A stretch of 64,000 bases of DNA from Monosiga brevicollis MX1 (Eukaryota > Opisthokonta > Choanoflagellata > Craspedida > Salpingoecidae): positions 330,421-394,420 of the forward strand of contig NW_001865041.1 in NCBI RefSeq assembly GCF_000002865.3, given 5' to 3'. Made by a program: the position numbers and the translations under genes. How positions within the stretch are numbered: the first letter of the stretch is position 1; each line of letters opens with the position of its first letter. The notes beneath the pieces are model-generated. The model was not told the origin of the DNA. It did no database searches and worked only from the letters and a program-made list of their open reading frames with translations. This document shows positions 46,474 to 56,983 of this stretch, piece by piece.

Positions 46474-49356
46474 TCATGCACCATTGGCCATTGCCGTCAG
46501 CGCCACGGAAGTAAAGGTAATGGCAAATGCCAAGGTCAGAACGAGCATGTTGCGCAGGCCTCGAATTTCCTTAAACACCAAGACGCCCCACAAAGCGCCA
46601 ATCGTGCCCGGTACCTGCGTTGCAGAAAGAATGATTACCCATGCCACGAGAAACAAGAGCATGGAGCAAAGTCTGAGTGGGGTAGCAGTTCCAGCAAAGG
46701 TCAAAGGTGTCCTCGATCACGACCACAACCAACATACCGCAGTAATAATGGGGTATGCAATCGCTTGTGACAAGTGTTGATTAGCCTGTGGCAATCGTGC
46801 AGAAGGGACGAAGCACAGACAAGTCACCAAAGTAGCGAGAGGAGCTGCATGTGCACAGTACTGTCTAGTACGCCCCGACAACCGAGCCTACTTACCACCA
46901 TAAAACAGGTCTGTGCAATTGCCCACATCACCCCGCTGGCCATGGAGGGAAGAATGACTTCAGGGGAGACGTTGGGCCGCGAGCGCGTCGCGACTGCATG
47001 GTCGTTTCGAAGAGCCCAAGCAACCACGCCACATGGCACACAAAATTGCCAGCAAGGCAGACATATCAGATAGCTGGCTAGGATGTATGTATGGTACAGC
47101 AAGCAAGGGGCGCGGCACGACGACAATACAGGCCGCTGCGCGTTCGATCAACGTACGACTGTAGATGACAAACCAGAGAGTAGAGCCCATCAAGATGCCT
47201 GTCATCGGTAGTGTTGATGATGCCAGCAATATTCAAGGCACAGTTTGGCGAACGGTTATGAGAACGCAGGGATCAGCTATTCGTTGCGAGGCTAGGATCG
47301 ATGCTCTTAGACCTCGAGTCGCATTGACGGCAGACAGACCTGAAAATTGAGAAAAGACATAATGGAACGCCTGCTGACTCGCCCCGAGCGTTCGGTCCAT
47401 GTACGATTGGGCAGGATCAAAGGCAAAACTGTACATGATGCCGCTAAAAATCGATAAAAACAACCCCCTGGGCACCCGCCACGCAAGTGGGGTCAAGGTT
47501 GAGACGAAACCAGCTAGCTTGGCGCCACAAAAGACGGAAAACCAGAGAACCCACATCGCCCGGCGCGTGTGATCTGAGAGGCGATCACACCAAGCCATCG
47601 TGTCAGTGTCCATCATGTGCGTTTGATGTGTTGGTGGACTGAGTGCGGCAACATCTGCATCCTCGTTGATAGAGAGCGCCTACCACGAGCCATTTCACGC
47701 GTAAGAAAAACAGACGTGCGCCCTGACCGTGATTTGCCCCACTCTTCAATTGAGCAACAATTTACCGCCGAGTTCTTGGACAGAAGGCTGCTCGTTTCCG
47801 TCTCCCCGTTTGATGCATTTTTGCTGGTGCGGTCTTCATCCACGGACGGCTTGACGGCTGCAAAGACAAGCACGCTGTCAATCGGCGTATGCGCGAGATG
47901 AGAAGCTTGCGGCCTGGCATGAAGAGCTTTTCGTTTCAGCGTTGCTAGGCAGGCGCAAGCAAGCATCAATTTCGACCTGAGAGCTGCCATGGCCACGCCG
48001 AGGTACTGCAATAGTTGGCTTTGAGGGAGTTCTGGAGTGATGCCAAAGAAGCCGAAACGGGCGGCACCCCAACCCATGATCATGTTGGCTGTGCCCCAAA
48101 TGAGCATGCCCTAACATCAAGTTCAAATTTGAAAGAATCAGGTGGTCCACGAGGATAGAAGGACACGGCCTTCACATTGCACCTAGACTGGCCGTGGCCA
48201 GGCCAGGGCCATCTGCCTGCCTTCCCTGCCTCGCCAAGGCACACCAAGGCACACCAAGGCCGGGCGGGGCATGGCAAGGCAGCGAGCCAAACCTGAGCAA
48301 GTCCGATGGTGCGGAGGATCAAAACCACGCAAAGATTGCCCATGGACCAAGCCATGCCTCCAGTGGCAGCAAGTGGCACAAAGGGAGAAACACCCACAGC
48401 CAACTGCAGGATCGCCCCACACATCCAGACAGTGATGCAGAGGATCCATTGGAAGAAAACACCTAAGGAAATCGAACATCGAGAAACAGAAATAAATGGA
48501 TGGGCATGCGCGGTGGACGTGAGAAGGGCTGGCGGCAAACATGCATGACAGGCAGACCATACCATCGCCCATTTCAAAGCGCTTAACCGGTACGTAGTTG
48601 CTGCCTAGAACCACACTCAATGCAAGCGAAACCAAAAACCTCATTTGACAAGCACGCACACCCGCACGCACAAAGACACAAAGATCTTCTTTGTGCAGCA
48701 GGATGAACAAAAGTGTCATGGCTGTGCCACTCTGACGAGGCCAAGAAGGGTTCCATACCAAAGCAGATCGAGGCAAGTCCGGCGGCCAAAAACCCTATAG
48801 TAGTGCCAGACCCCGTTGGGCAGCCTTTTTCATCTTGGTTGTTGCCGCAATCGTTGATGCCTGAAGACCCGATTGCAGCACGGCATGGCATCAAAGAGAT
48901 TTGATATAAATGCGCCGGCCCCAATCGGCGAGATGACAGAGCAGCCCACTGGTGGGGATGGTAGCGCAAGGCAGTCAACAGGCTCGTACCGTTACACCGA
49001 AGAGTCGCATCGATGCAGGCAACCGCTGGGGCACGGTGGTGGCTTTGACAGTCAAATCCATCCGTAATGTTGAAGAAAATGGAGCGAGACTTTTCGTGAA
49101 CCCAAGCTGCATATTTTTATATCCAAAGCGCGAGGCCAGGGAAGATGAGGCGCCCATACATCGAAGCGTGCTGGGCAGCATTCGGCCATGCAAACGAACC
49201 GGTATAGTTACAGCTGCGATCACTCTTCTGCAATCCGGACAGGGATTGGACAGCTGTGCTGGACTGAGCCACCAGGACCAGGACCAGTAGACTGCTCACA
49301 ACAGGCCCTTTCCAACAGACTGCTGGCGCGAGCCTGCGGGACGGTAGACCCAGCAT
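46474..49356 (-). CDS. TMEM144: TMEM144-family multi-pass protein with N-terminal signal peptide and LDLa domain
   Basis: TMEM144 proteins are ten-helix members of the drug/metabolite-transporter group and are predicted carbohydrate transporters. The ATG at 49356 opens a signal peptide (SSLLVLVLVAQSSTAVQS). Spliced exons then give SDRSCNYT, ITDGFDCQS, ACIDATLRCNG and INDCGNNQDEKGC, an LDL-receptor class A module with its Cys spacing and acidic NNQDE calcium loop. The core follows: FLAAGLASICFG joined to SNYVPVKRFEMGDG, then FFQWILCITVWMCGAILQLA, WSMGNLCVVLILRTIGLAQ, and GMLIWGTANMIMGWGAARFG. Later come GIMYSFAFDPAQSYMDR, QQAFHYVFSQFSG, LPSMASGVMWAIAQTCFMVV, and VPGTIGALWGVLVFKEIRGL. The end is RNMLVLTLAFAITFTSVALT AMANGA and TGA at 46474. 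These match human TMEM144 blocks FGSNFVPVKKFDTGDG and WGIFMFKEIKGLQNYLL. About 11 exons; the phase agreement across the LDLa exons supports the fusion. Confidence 0.82.
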
Positions 49357-49747
49357 GACGTGCTCAATGCGACCGAGCTGCGACTGGCTGACCACCGCCC
49401 ACCCCACCAACACGATGATAGCCTGGACCGATGGAGTCGCACTTTCTACCCACCTGGTCACCAACCTGATTGCTGAACTGCCCTTCTGTCCCCAACCACC
49501 AATGCCCCGCCTCGGCCGCTGCCAGTTGGAGCCAACTGACTGACAATGTGCTCCCTTCAACATCAACAACAAACTGTTGCACAATCGCGCCCTCAACAGC
49601 AGCAAGTTGATCCAGATCTACATCAACTCCCCCAATGACCATGCTGTTTTCACTTCCATCTCTCTCAAGAACTGCAACAACTTTGAATTCTTCGACAGAA
49701 GCTTCTTTGGTCAAGTGTCAAGGTGCAGTTTCACGTGTGTGTTCTCT

Positions 49748-49800
<53 letters not shown>

Positions 49801-49801
49801 T

Positions 49802-49836
<35 letters not shown>

Positions 49837-50007
49837 CTCTCTCTCTCTGTCTCTGTCTCATATCTCCTTGTGCTCTCGCGCAGACACACACACACCCGAT
49901 CGGCGGCTCAGGATTCATCTGGACGAGCGTCAGCTTTTGCAGAACCAAGGAGCCAAGTCCTCTGGTAAAAACAAGGTCTGGTTGGTATCTGGGATTGACG
50001 GGCAAGA
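49357..50007. promoter_or_regulatory. Divergent upstream region of the TMEM144-type and METTL6 genes
   Basis: About 650 bases with a long interrupted (GT)n array at 49737-49837 and a CT patch to about 49860. No supportable exon. Confidence 0.45.
49737..49837. repeat. Interrupted (GT)n microsatellite, about 100 bases
   Basis: Two long GT blocks split by CTTC, then a CTCTCTCTGTCT patch. It sits about 170 bases before the METTL6 start codon. Confidence 0.96.
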
Positions 50008-51311
50008 ATGGCTGCGGAAGATGCTGCTGCTTTGCCGCCCCCACCGCCCTTGAGTGAAGAGCTGCCTTTTGCAGTCGATGATGCGGTCAAGGAGCGGATG
50101 GCGCAAGAGGCGCCGCTGCGTGAGTTTCTGGTGCAAAAGTGCGACCGAGAGCAGCAGCGTCACTGGGACCTGTTTTATAAGCGCAACACCACCAACTTTT
50201 TCAAGGACCGCAACTGGTTGCTGCGCGAGTTTCCTGAGCTGATGCTGCAAGCTGTTCCTGAGGCCAAGGCAGAACAAGGTGAAAAAGCAACGGCCTCGCG
50301 GCCCGTGCTCTTTGAACTGGGTTGTGGCGTCGGCAACACCATCTTCCCGCTGCGGCGTGAGAATCCGAATTTGTTTGTGCACGCATGCGACCTCAGTCCT
50401 CGGGCTGTCGAGCACGTCAAGGTGGGTTCGTGTCCGAAGCCCCGGAACCTGATGTGCTCGCTTTGTGTGCACCTGTGCCCACTAGTCCGGTTGCACGTGG
50501 GGCTTTGATTGGCAAATGTCAAGTGAAGATGTTATTGAGCCGCTGTTTGGCCTTGCAGGCACATAAGCTCACTTGCTTCCCCGTGCGCTTTGTTTCGCTT
50601 CTCGAATATCCTTCTTATGGGCGAATGGGGCGGGGTGACCCTTGCACGTCTGGGCGATTGCTGCTTGAACAGCAACATGAGGAGTACGACCCGGCCAATG
50701 TGCATGCTTTTCACTGCAACTTGGCTACGGACAACGTGCTCGACCATGTACCGGCTGGGAGCTGCCATTTGATCACAGCTTTTTTTGTTTTCTCGGCCTT
50801 GTCACTCGAACAAATGGGCACAGTCATTGATAGTCTAGCAAAAATCATGGCTCCGGGGGGTAAGGTGTGCTTTCGTGACTACGCCATTTTCGATCATGCC
50901 ATGATCCGCTTCAAGGTAGGCAGCCGTATATACATACGTGGCCGCATCGGTATGTCCCCGAATTCACCGTTCCGCTGTACTGATACTCCTTCTTTCGATG
51001 TGGCATTGAGCTCAGAAGGGCCATAAATTGGGCGATCGATTCTACATGCGCCAAGACGGCACTCGCACCTACTTTCTCCGCCAAGATGAGGCTCGGCAAC
51101 TATTTGAAAGCCGTGGTTTCAAAGTACGTCTGACCGGTGGCCTTTTCTGTCGCTCTTTACACCAGCAGGCGGAGGTGATTGTCATTCATGGGCTGATTCT
51201 TTCGCTTGCCTGTAGTCGGATCGTGTTGGCTACGTACGACGTGATACTGTCAACGTCAAGGAGAGCATCGATGTTGCGCGGTGCTTTTTACAGGGTGTAT
51301 TTGTGTACTAA
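50008..51311 (+). CDS. METTL6: METTL6, tRNA 3-methylcytidine methyltransferase
   Basis: An S-adenosylmethionine-dependent enzyme that makes m3C at position 32 of serine tRNAs in animals. Exon 1 (50008-50421) starts MAAEDAAALPPPPPLSEELP. It contains QQRHWDLFYKRNTTNFFKDR, NWLLREFPEL, the SAM motif LFELGCGVGNTIFPL, and HACDLSPRAVEHVK. Exon 2 from 50673 encodes QHEEYDPANVHAFHCNLATD, VLDHVPAGSCHLITAFFVFS, and MAPGGKVCFRDYAIFDHAMI then RFK. Exon 3 (from about 51017) encodes KGHKLGDRFYMRQDGTRTYF. The last exon (from about 51219) encodes SDRVGYVRRDTVNVKESIDV then ARCFLQGVFVY, with TAA at 51309-51311. Each block aligns with human METTL6, including the RQDGTR motif and the VN.KE....RVFLQ ending. Length is normal for the family. 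Convergent with beta-TrCP. Confidence 0.92.
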
Positions 51312-51775
51312 GGTTGATGAGAATCGCTGGAATAGATAACGACTAGGACAATGGCGGCAGCCCAGAGTATCAGGCAAATGAGGCTGGGCGGACGAACGTG
51401 GAGCGCGTCGACCGCTCGAGACGAGACAAAATTTCCCTTCAATTGAAAATCAGACTTTGGGTCTCTGTATACAAGGCGTGCTCTTAAAACAGGACACAGC
51501 GTGCTGGTGTCGCCAAGCTTTCAAAACAGCACAAGATGCCTTGATCATCACTGCATGCAAACAAACAAAAAAAGGTGTCGAGACCCGGTACCAAATAGCA
51601 ACGTCGGTCAAAGACAACGGAGCAAGGAAAGGAAGCATGGAAGATGCAAGCACATGACACTCATACGCTTGAAGGAAAGCATGCAGCCAAGTGAATCCTT
51701 TTTTCAGAACTCGAAAAAAAAAGGGGGAGGGGGTCATCAGTCGCATGCTGTGCTGCTAGGCCGGTCAATGAAATT
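51312..51775. other. Convergent region METTL6 / beta-TrCP
   Basis: About 460 bases between stop codons. No gene; an A/G-rich run lies at 51711-51733. Confidence 0.55.
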
Positions 51776-53815
51776 CTACATGATGGCCAATGGCTGGTCA
51801 TAGGTAAGCTCATGTTTGTCCTTGAGGTCGCCGTAAAAGTCCCAAATGATAATCGTGTCGTCCTGAGACGAGCTGATGATGCGCAGGTGATCAAACTGAA
51901 CGCGAAAAACGCGGTGTGAGTGGCCGACTAGGCGACTCAGCAGCGACCCAGTCTTGAAATCCCACACTCGCACGCTCCTATCATACAAAGTGATGCAAGC
52001 CAAGAGAAAGAAAGTCAAGGATGAGATAGTCGTGCCCGATGCGTCCATGTTAAGATAACTCGGCGATGCGCGCACGGACAAGGGCGACGAAACGCACCCA
52101 TCGTAAGAACCGGACACGACAAATTCTTCATTGAAGCGCACACAGCGCACCAGGGCTTCGTGGCCTATTGGATTGATGAAAAGCGAGGTGCAATGCGATT
52201 CAGCACCGATGCAAGCCACGCAGGTCGTCCACAAAGGGAGCGAGGCGGCCATGAGCAGCAGGGGAAGGAGCAAGAGTACCAGGGGCAAAATAACTGAGCC
52301 CCCAGCCCTCGCACATACACACAGATGGCACGAACCGGTGAGATCATGGAGCTTGCGGTCACGCTCAATGTCGTAGATGCAGATGGTCTCGTCAGAGGAG
52401 CCACTGGCAATGAATGGGTAGCGATATTGAAGGCAGGCAATCCCGCGGGTGTGAGTGCGCAAAATTTTCACGCATTCCCCTGTCTCGAGGCTCCACAGTC
52501 GGATGGTGCGATCGCCCGAGGCAGAGACGATGAAGTGCTCATCAAACTCCACAACGTTGACTGCGGCAATATGGCCCGTGAGGCGCCGCTTGGAGGACCA
52601 GGTAAAGCCAAATTCGTCGGTGCGCTGCCAGACAAGGATTGTGCGATCCTTGGAGCATGAGACCATGGTATCGCCCAAGAACCGAACGTGGAGCACCGAA
52701 TCGGAGTGCTCGCGAAGCACAGTGCGACAGGCGTGCGTCGCCAGATCCCAGACCCGAATAGTGTGGTCACTTGAGGCCGTGATGACCTTGTGTTCGTCGT
52801 ACTGCAGGCAAAGCACTGAGCCCTGGTGGCCCGCCATCTGAAACTCTAGCTCGCGCGTCTTGATGTTCCACACTTTGACCGTGTCGTCACGGTTGCCTGA
52901 AACAATTTTTTCTTGATCGTACTGGAGGCAGTAGATACCATCGCCGTGACAGTTGATATCATGGCGGGTAGCGCTACCTGAGCGCCAGCGATGCTCGAGT
53001 TGGTGTGCATCCTATGCGGTGCAAAACATAGCAAAGCGATGACGTCTGATGAGGTGACTGACTGAAGCACAAAAAAAAGAAAGGAAAAAAGTCGTTGTTT
53101 GGGGCAGGATAGGTTGGAACCCGAAGAAGCAACCGCAATGTCACGAGCCATACGTGAGCAAAGGCTGAAAAGGCGCGCTTCCATCCACATGTGGTGGTTG
53201 GTCGCCGGAAATTCACGGCAGACGCAATCTCTTGCCATAATGAGCTTGAGCGAAGTCGTCGCAAGAAGACGATACGCCACACATCACTGTACACAATAAC
53301 ATTGCGCCAAGCCTTGGACACCTGGACGTGAGGAGATTTGAGAAGATGGGAGTCGATGTGAGAAGTGGGGGCGAGTCAAACATAGGAGGGGACACCCAAC
53401 TGATGTAGGCACTTCAAAGGACTTTGAAGACAAGGGTGGAATGGAAGGCAAGACCCACCAGCTCGCATTGAACCAAGGTACGCTCATCCAAGAGGGAAAA
53501 GATGCGCGCGCAAACTTCCGCTGTATGACCATGAGAGGCAGTATGGGAGAGAGAAATGAGGCCGTCAGGACAGGCGAGGCGTGCGACGCAAGCGTAGCCA
53601 CAAGTGCCAACACAGGCCAACATACCAGGCAGGTCCTGAACAAAGTCATGACGGAGCATGGAGTTGATGTGTCGAAAAATGGTTTGAAGCTCGTGTTCCT
53701 GGCATTGGCCAAGTGCATCCTCGAGGAAAGCAATTCGTTCCCTGCCTACGCGGGTCACACCATCACGAGCATCACCATTGTTCGATGAGGAAGAAGAAAT
53801 GTGGCCCATCCCCAT
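51776..53815 (-). CDS. BTRC: Beta-TrCP-type F-box/WD40 protein
   Basis: The substrate receptor of an SCF ubiquitin ligase that binds phosphodegrons through its WD40 propeller. The N-terminus at 53815 is MGMGHISSSSSNNGDARDGV. Then comes the dimerisation (D) region HINSMLRHDFVQDLP, matching HINSYLKPMLQRDFITALP of human beta-TrCP. The F-box lies on following exons (ARIFSLLDERTLVQCELV, SKAWRNVIVYSDVWRIVFLR). Seven WD40 repeats follow: GIYCLQYDQEKIVSGNRDDT, GSVLCLQYDEHKVITASSDH, SVLHVRFLGDTMVSCSKDRT, AAVNVVEFDEHFIVSASGDR, GIACLQYRYPFIASGSSDET, ALVRCVRFNEEFVVSGSYDG, and RVFRVQFDHLRIISSSQDDT. Repeats 1-5 sit mainly on one long exon (52873-52335). The last repeats are on separate exons. Ends LAIM and TAG at 51776. 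Domain order and repeat number equal the animal protein. Whether the phosphodegron-binding arginines are all kept needs an alignment. Confidence 0.92.
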
Positions 53816-55056
53816 GCCCCTCCACGGCGGCCATGCCTTCTTGTGCTTGCTCTTGCAAGCACCAGAAAGTGGAATGAAACCTACTCGTCATCGAGCGCAA
53901 ATTGACCATGACACCTTCATCTTGACGCTGCGGTTGGAGCCAGGGTCCAGGCCAACGGCACCCCATCAGAATATAAGTGGGCCAAAGCAAGATACAAGTT
54001 GAGAAAGCGTGACACTGGAAATATTTTGCACAACCCAACCCCAGGCGCTTCGCGAAGGTCAAAGCGCGAGAACAAACCGTGTCCATGGCCAAGTCCGATG
54101 TCGGGCTGGCTGAAGAGGCAGGTAGACCAGAGGTAGAAATGTCCATTGTGACCGCAGCGCACGGCGGCCCTCTTGATTGGTTAGGGGATAAGAAAGAAGA
54201 AAAAGGGACAAGGTCACACGTCGTGCTTCGATAAGCGTGAAGCTGCGAGAAGCAGAGCTCAACACAGATGACACCTCGCGACCTGTCGTCAGGTGCCTTG
54301 CCCACCAGCCCGGAGGCCAGGCATCTGGATTCAAAACACCTTCGTCCCAAGAGAAAAAAAAAAATAGCGCAAATGGGGGGCAAGCCAAATGCCAAAAAGA
54401 GCCGAGCACAGGGACGCGCCAGAGGGCGCGAGATGACGTTGGCAACCCGATACTGAATCCGGCAGGGCAAACGGCTCGCTGACTGGTTCTGGTCAAAATA
54501 AACCGCTCCAAGCGCACCCGTTTCTTGCAACGTCAGCCACGAGACCAAGGAGCAAATAAACAGCCGCAGTGTGTGCGTGGGTGCAAAATGGGTCGACAAC
54601 GAGCCCCGTTTCAAGCCACAGGCCGTGTCCAGTCACGCGCTTGTCTATCCGTTCAGGGTGACCCTTCTCCTCCTCGTCGCCAGCAGCAACAACAAAAAGA
54701 GAGAGAGAAAAGAAAGAGCGAGAGAAAAACACGGTGCTCGGCGCAACACAAACCGTTCATACTTCTACGTTTTCTTTCATTAACAAGGTTAAAGTATCTA
54801 CATAAACTGATTCATATTGAACGATTAGTGATGCCAGCAAGCTCGATGGCAGCGAATTGTTGAAATTGGGTCTTCTCTATTTTCATGTTGTTCGTTTTAG
54901 AGAAATTCGAATGAAATAGAATGAACGGAACAGTTGTTGTGGCCATTGACAACAAAGACTCAAGCAGACAGAACAGTTGTTGTGTAAGGCAGAGCTAGTT
55001 CAATCTTCTTTTTTCTCTCTCCTCGAGTTTGGGCGCGGTTTCGAGGCACCAGGGCC
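53816..55056. promoter_or_regulatory. Divergent upstream region of beta-TrCP and PFDN4
   Basis: About 1.24 kb. It holds open frames on the minus strand (one of 280 codons at 53772-54614) without a recognised domain, and a GA-rich patch at 54700-54730. I see no supportable gene; it is probably 5' UTR and promoter sequence. Confidence 0.4.
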
Positions 55057-56054
55057 ATGTCGCTATCGAGCCATATTGTGGTACGTCAGCTGGTCGGAGA
55101 TTGGTGCAATGGCTCTGCTGGTCTAGCGTTTGAGCCGGGACTCGACCCGTGGCCTTGCCTCATGATGGTGTCATATCTAAACTCGGCAGAACCCCGAGGA
55201 TGAGCGGGATGTGCCCATCTTGAAGGAAGATCAGGATCGTATCAACGAGTTTGCTCGGTTGCATGCGAAGCAAACTGAACTCACGGACAACTACAAAGCC
55301 AGTCAGGTTCGTTGCGGGATTGACTTTTTGCATTGGCCTGATCCTTGCTTGATTCGACAGCCATTTCTTGAAAGATTTGACAGGCTCGAGACCCTCTGGC
55401 AAGGGCATTGTCTAGACTCATCCATTTTTCATTTTCCATTCCGGGTGTGCACTGACGGGGATATCGCGACAGGACCGAGCTGAGGGCTATAACGATGCCT
55501 CAGAGGAGTTGATGCTGCAGGACGATGAGAGCATTCCCATTGCGGTGGGCGATTGCTTCTTCATGCTTGAGACGGACCAGGCCAACGAGCTGCTAGAGAA
55601 CGTACGTTTTCGATGCTGCCGGCGCGGTGGCACTTGCCCTCGGTGTTTGTTGGCCTCTGAATGTCTTTTTCCATCTCGCCATCCCTCTCCATCACTCTCT
55701 ATCCTTCATCCTGCTTCAGTTCTATTCTTCTTCACCCCTCCTCTTTTTCCTCTCTATCTCTATCACTATTCTTGTTATTTTTGTGTCTGTTTCTCTCTGC
55801 CTCTGCCTCTCTTCGCACACTCACACACGCACACACAGAGCGTTGGCCGTTGCTGAGACTTGAACTTGATACTTGATTTGGTCTGTTTGGCCCCATCAAA
55901 GACTCACGCTTGGGACTTGCACGCATAGGGCAAGGAAGCGGCTGAAGCCGAAATGGAGGGTCTCCGGGAAAAGGTTGGCGAGATTGATGATCGTCTCGTC
56001 GAGCTCAAGGGCGTGCTCAAGGCCAAGTTTGGCAATTCTATTCAGCTGGATTAG
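55057..56054 (+). CDS. PFDN4: Prefoldin subunit 4
   Basis: A beta-type subunit of the hexameric prefoldin chaperone that passes actin and tubulin to CCT. Exon 1 (55057-55080) encodes MSLSSHIV. Exon 2 (about 55192-55305) encodes NPEDERDVPILKEDQDRINE then FARLHAKQTELTDNYKASQ. Exon 3 (about 55473-55600) encodes DRAEGYNDASEELMLQDDES then IPIAVGDCFFMLETDQANEL. Exon 4 (about 55929-56054) encodes GKEAAEAEMEGLREKVGEID, DRLVELKGVLKAKFGNSIQL and D, with TAG. The arrangement coiled coil, beta hairpin (IPIAVGDCF), coiled coil, and the KAKFGNSIQL end all match PFDN4 (YAKFGSNINLE). About 125 residues, normal length. Confidence 0.93.
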
Positions 56055-56664
56055 ACTCCTCATCTCCCCGACTCTCCTGGCCTCTTCTCCGAGCGTGCGC
56101 TCGCAGTTGAGCCTCCCTGTTGTGTTTGACCGAGTGCCACTGGGTCAGGGCGCTACGCGCCTCGCCAAGTCTCTCCTGTCCTTTTTTTTCTAGCCCCTCT
56201 CCTCTTTCTCGTCCTTCTCTATTGTTCTGGAGATTGTGACTTGGTTTCCCTTTTGACCAGACGTTGAAATTGAAAGCTTTTACAGACCAGACCGACCATC
56301 AAAGGCCAGACCACCCAGACCCATCCTCAAGACACACCAACCCCAGCCAACCTTGAATTGTATCAAGAGTCACACTGTCACACACTCGAACTTGACAACA
56401 GAAAGATGATGACATCTCTCTCTCTTTCTCTCTCTCTCTCAAATTTTTTGTTGCTTTTTTCAGCTTTTTTTCCCTTTGATGGTCCGAGCGGGTGAGTGAA
56501 TGGCTGCATGATTTGGCAGTGCTCCTTGACTAGATGAGTGTGGCTTTTGGTGATGGTGACTCCATGATGGCGTGGCAATGATGTCAAGGACGAGAAGCCT
56601 GGTTATTTGACCCCTCGTCACCGTGTTTGGGATCCATCAGCCACCAGTTTCTTGCCCAATCAGC

Positions 56665-56750
<86 letters not shown>

Positions 56751-56983
56751 CTCTCTCTCTCGCTCTCTCTCTCTTTTTACAATCGCCCTCTGCCTTATCT
56801 CTCTTTGCACTGGCTGCCTAGGGCTCGACTATTTCCGTTACGGCCACACTCTTGCGCAGCTGGGCCCCGTCCTCCTTAACTCGCGAAGCCTTGAGGGTCT
56901 CACAACTTCAATCCTAACCAGGGCGAGAACATTGATTTTCACCTCTTGGGTTGCACCCATCTGCCCAGCTTGTGACGGTCACC
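56055..56983. promoter_or_regulatory. Region between PFDN4 and KIF17, with (CT)n
   Basis: About 930 bases. It holds pyrimidine-rich sequence and a (CT)n array at 56667-56775. No gene is seen. It is presumably the PFDN4 3' UTR and KIF17 promoter/5' UTR. Confidence 0.45.
56667..56775. repeat. (CT)n microsatellite, about 54 units with two CG interruptions
   Basis: Long CT array ending about 210 bases before the KIF17 start codon. Confidence 0.96.

Noticed and set aside
53772-54614. 280-codon open frame on the minus strand upstream of beta-TrCP
   Set aside because: It overlaps the first beta-TrCP exon in another frame, has no recognised domain, and its start is not supported. Probably a chance frame in the 5' region.
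55090-55165. tRNA-like sequence in the first PFDN4 intron: an A-box-like TGGTGCAATGG and a B-box-like GGACTCGACCC
   Set aside because: No acceptor stem can be paired, the T-loop has six instead of seven bases, and no anticodon arm fits. Treated as chance similarity.
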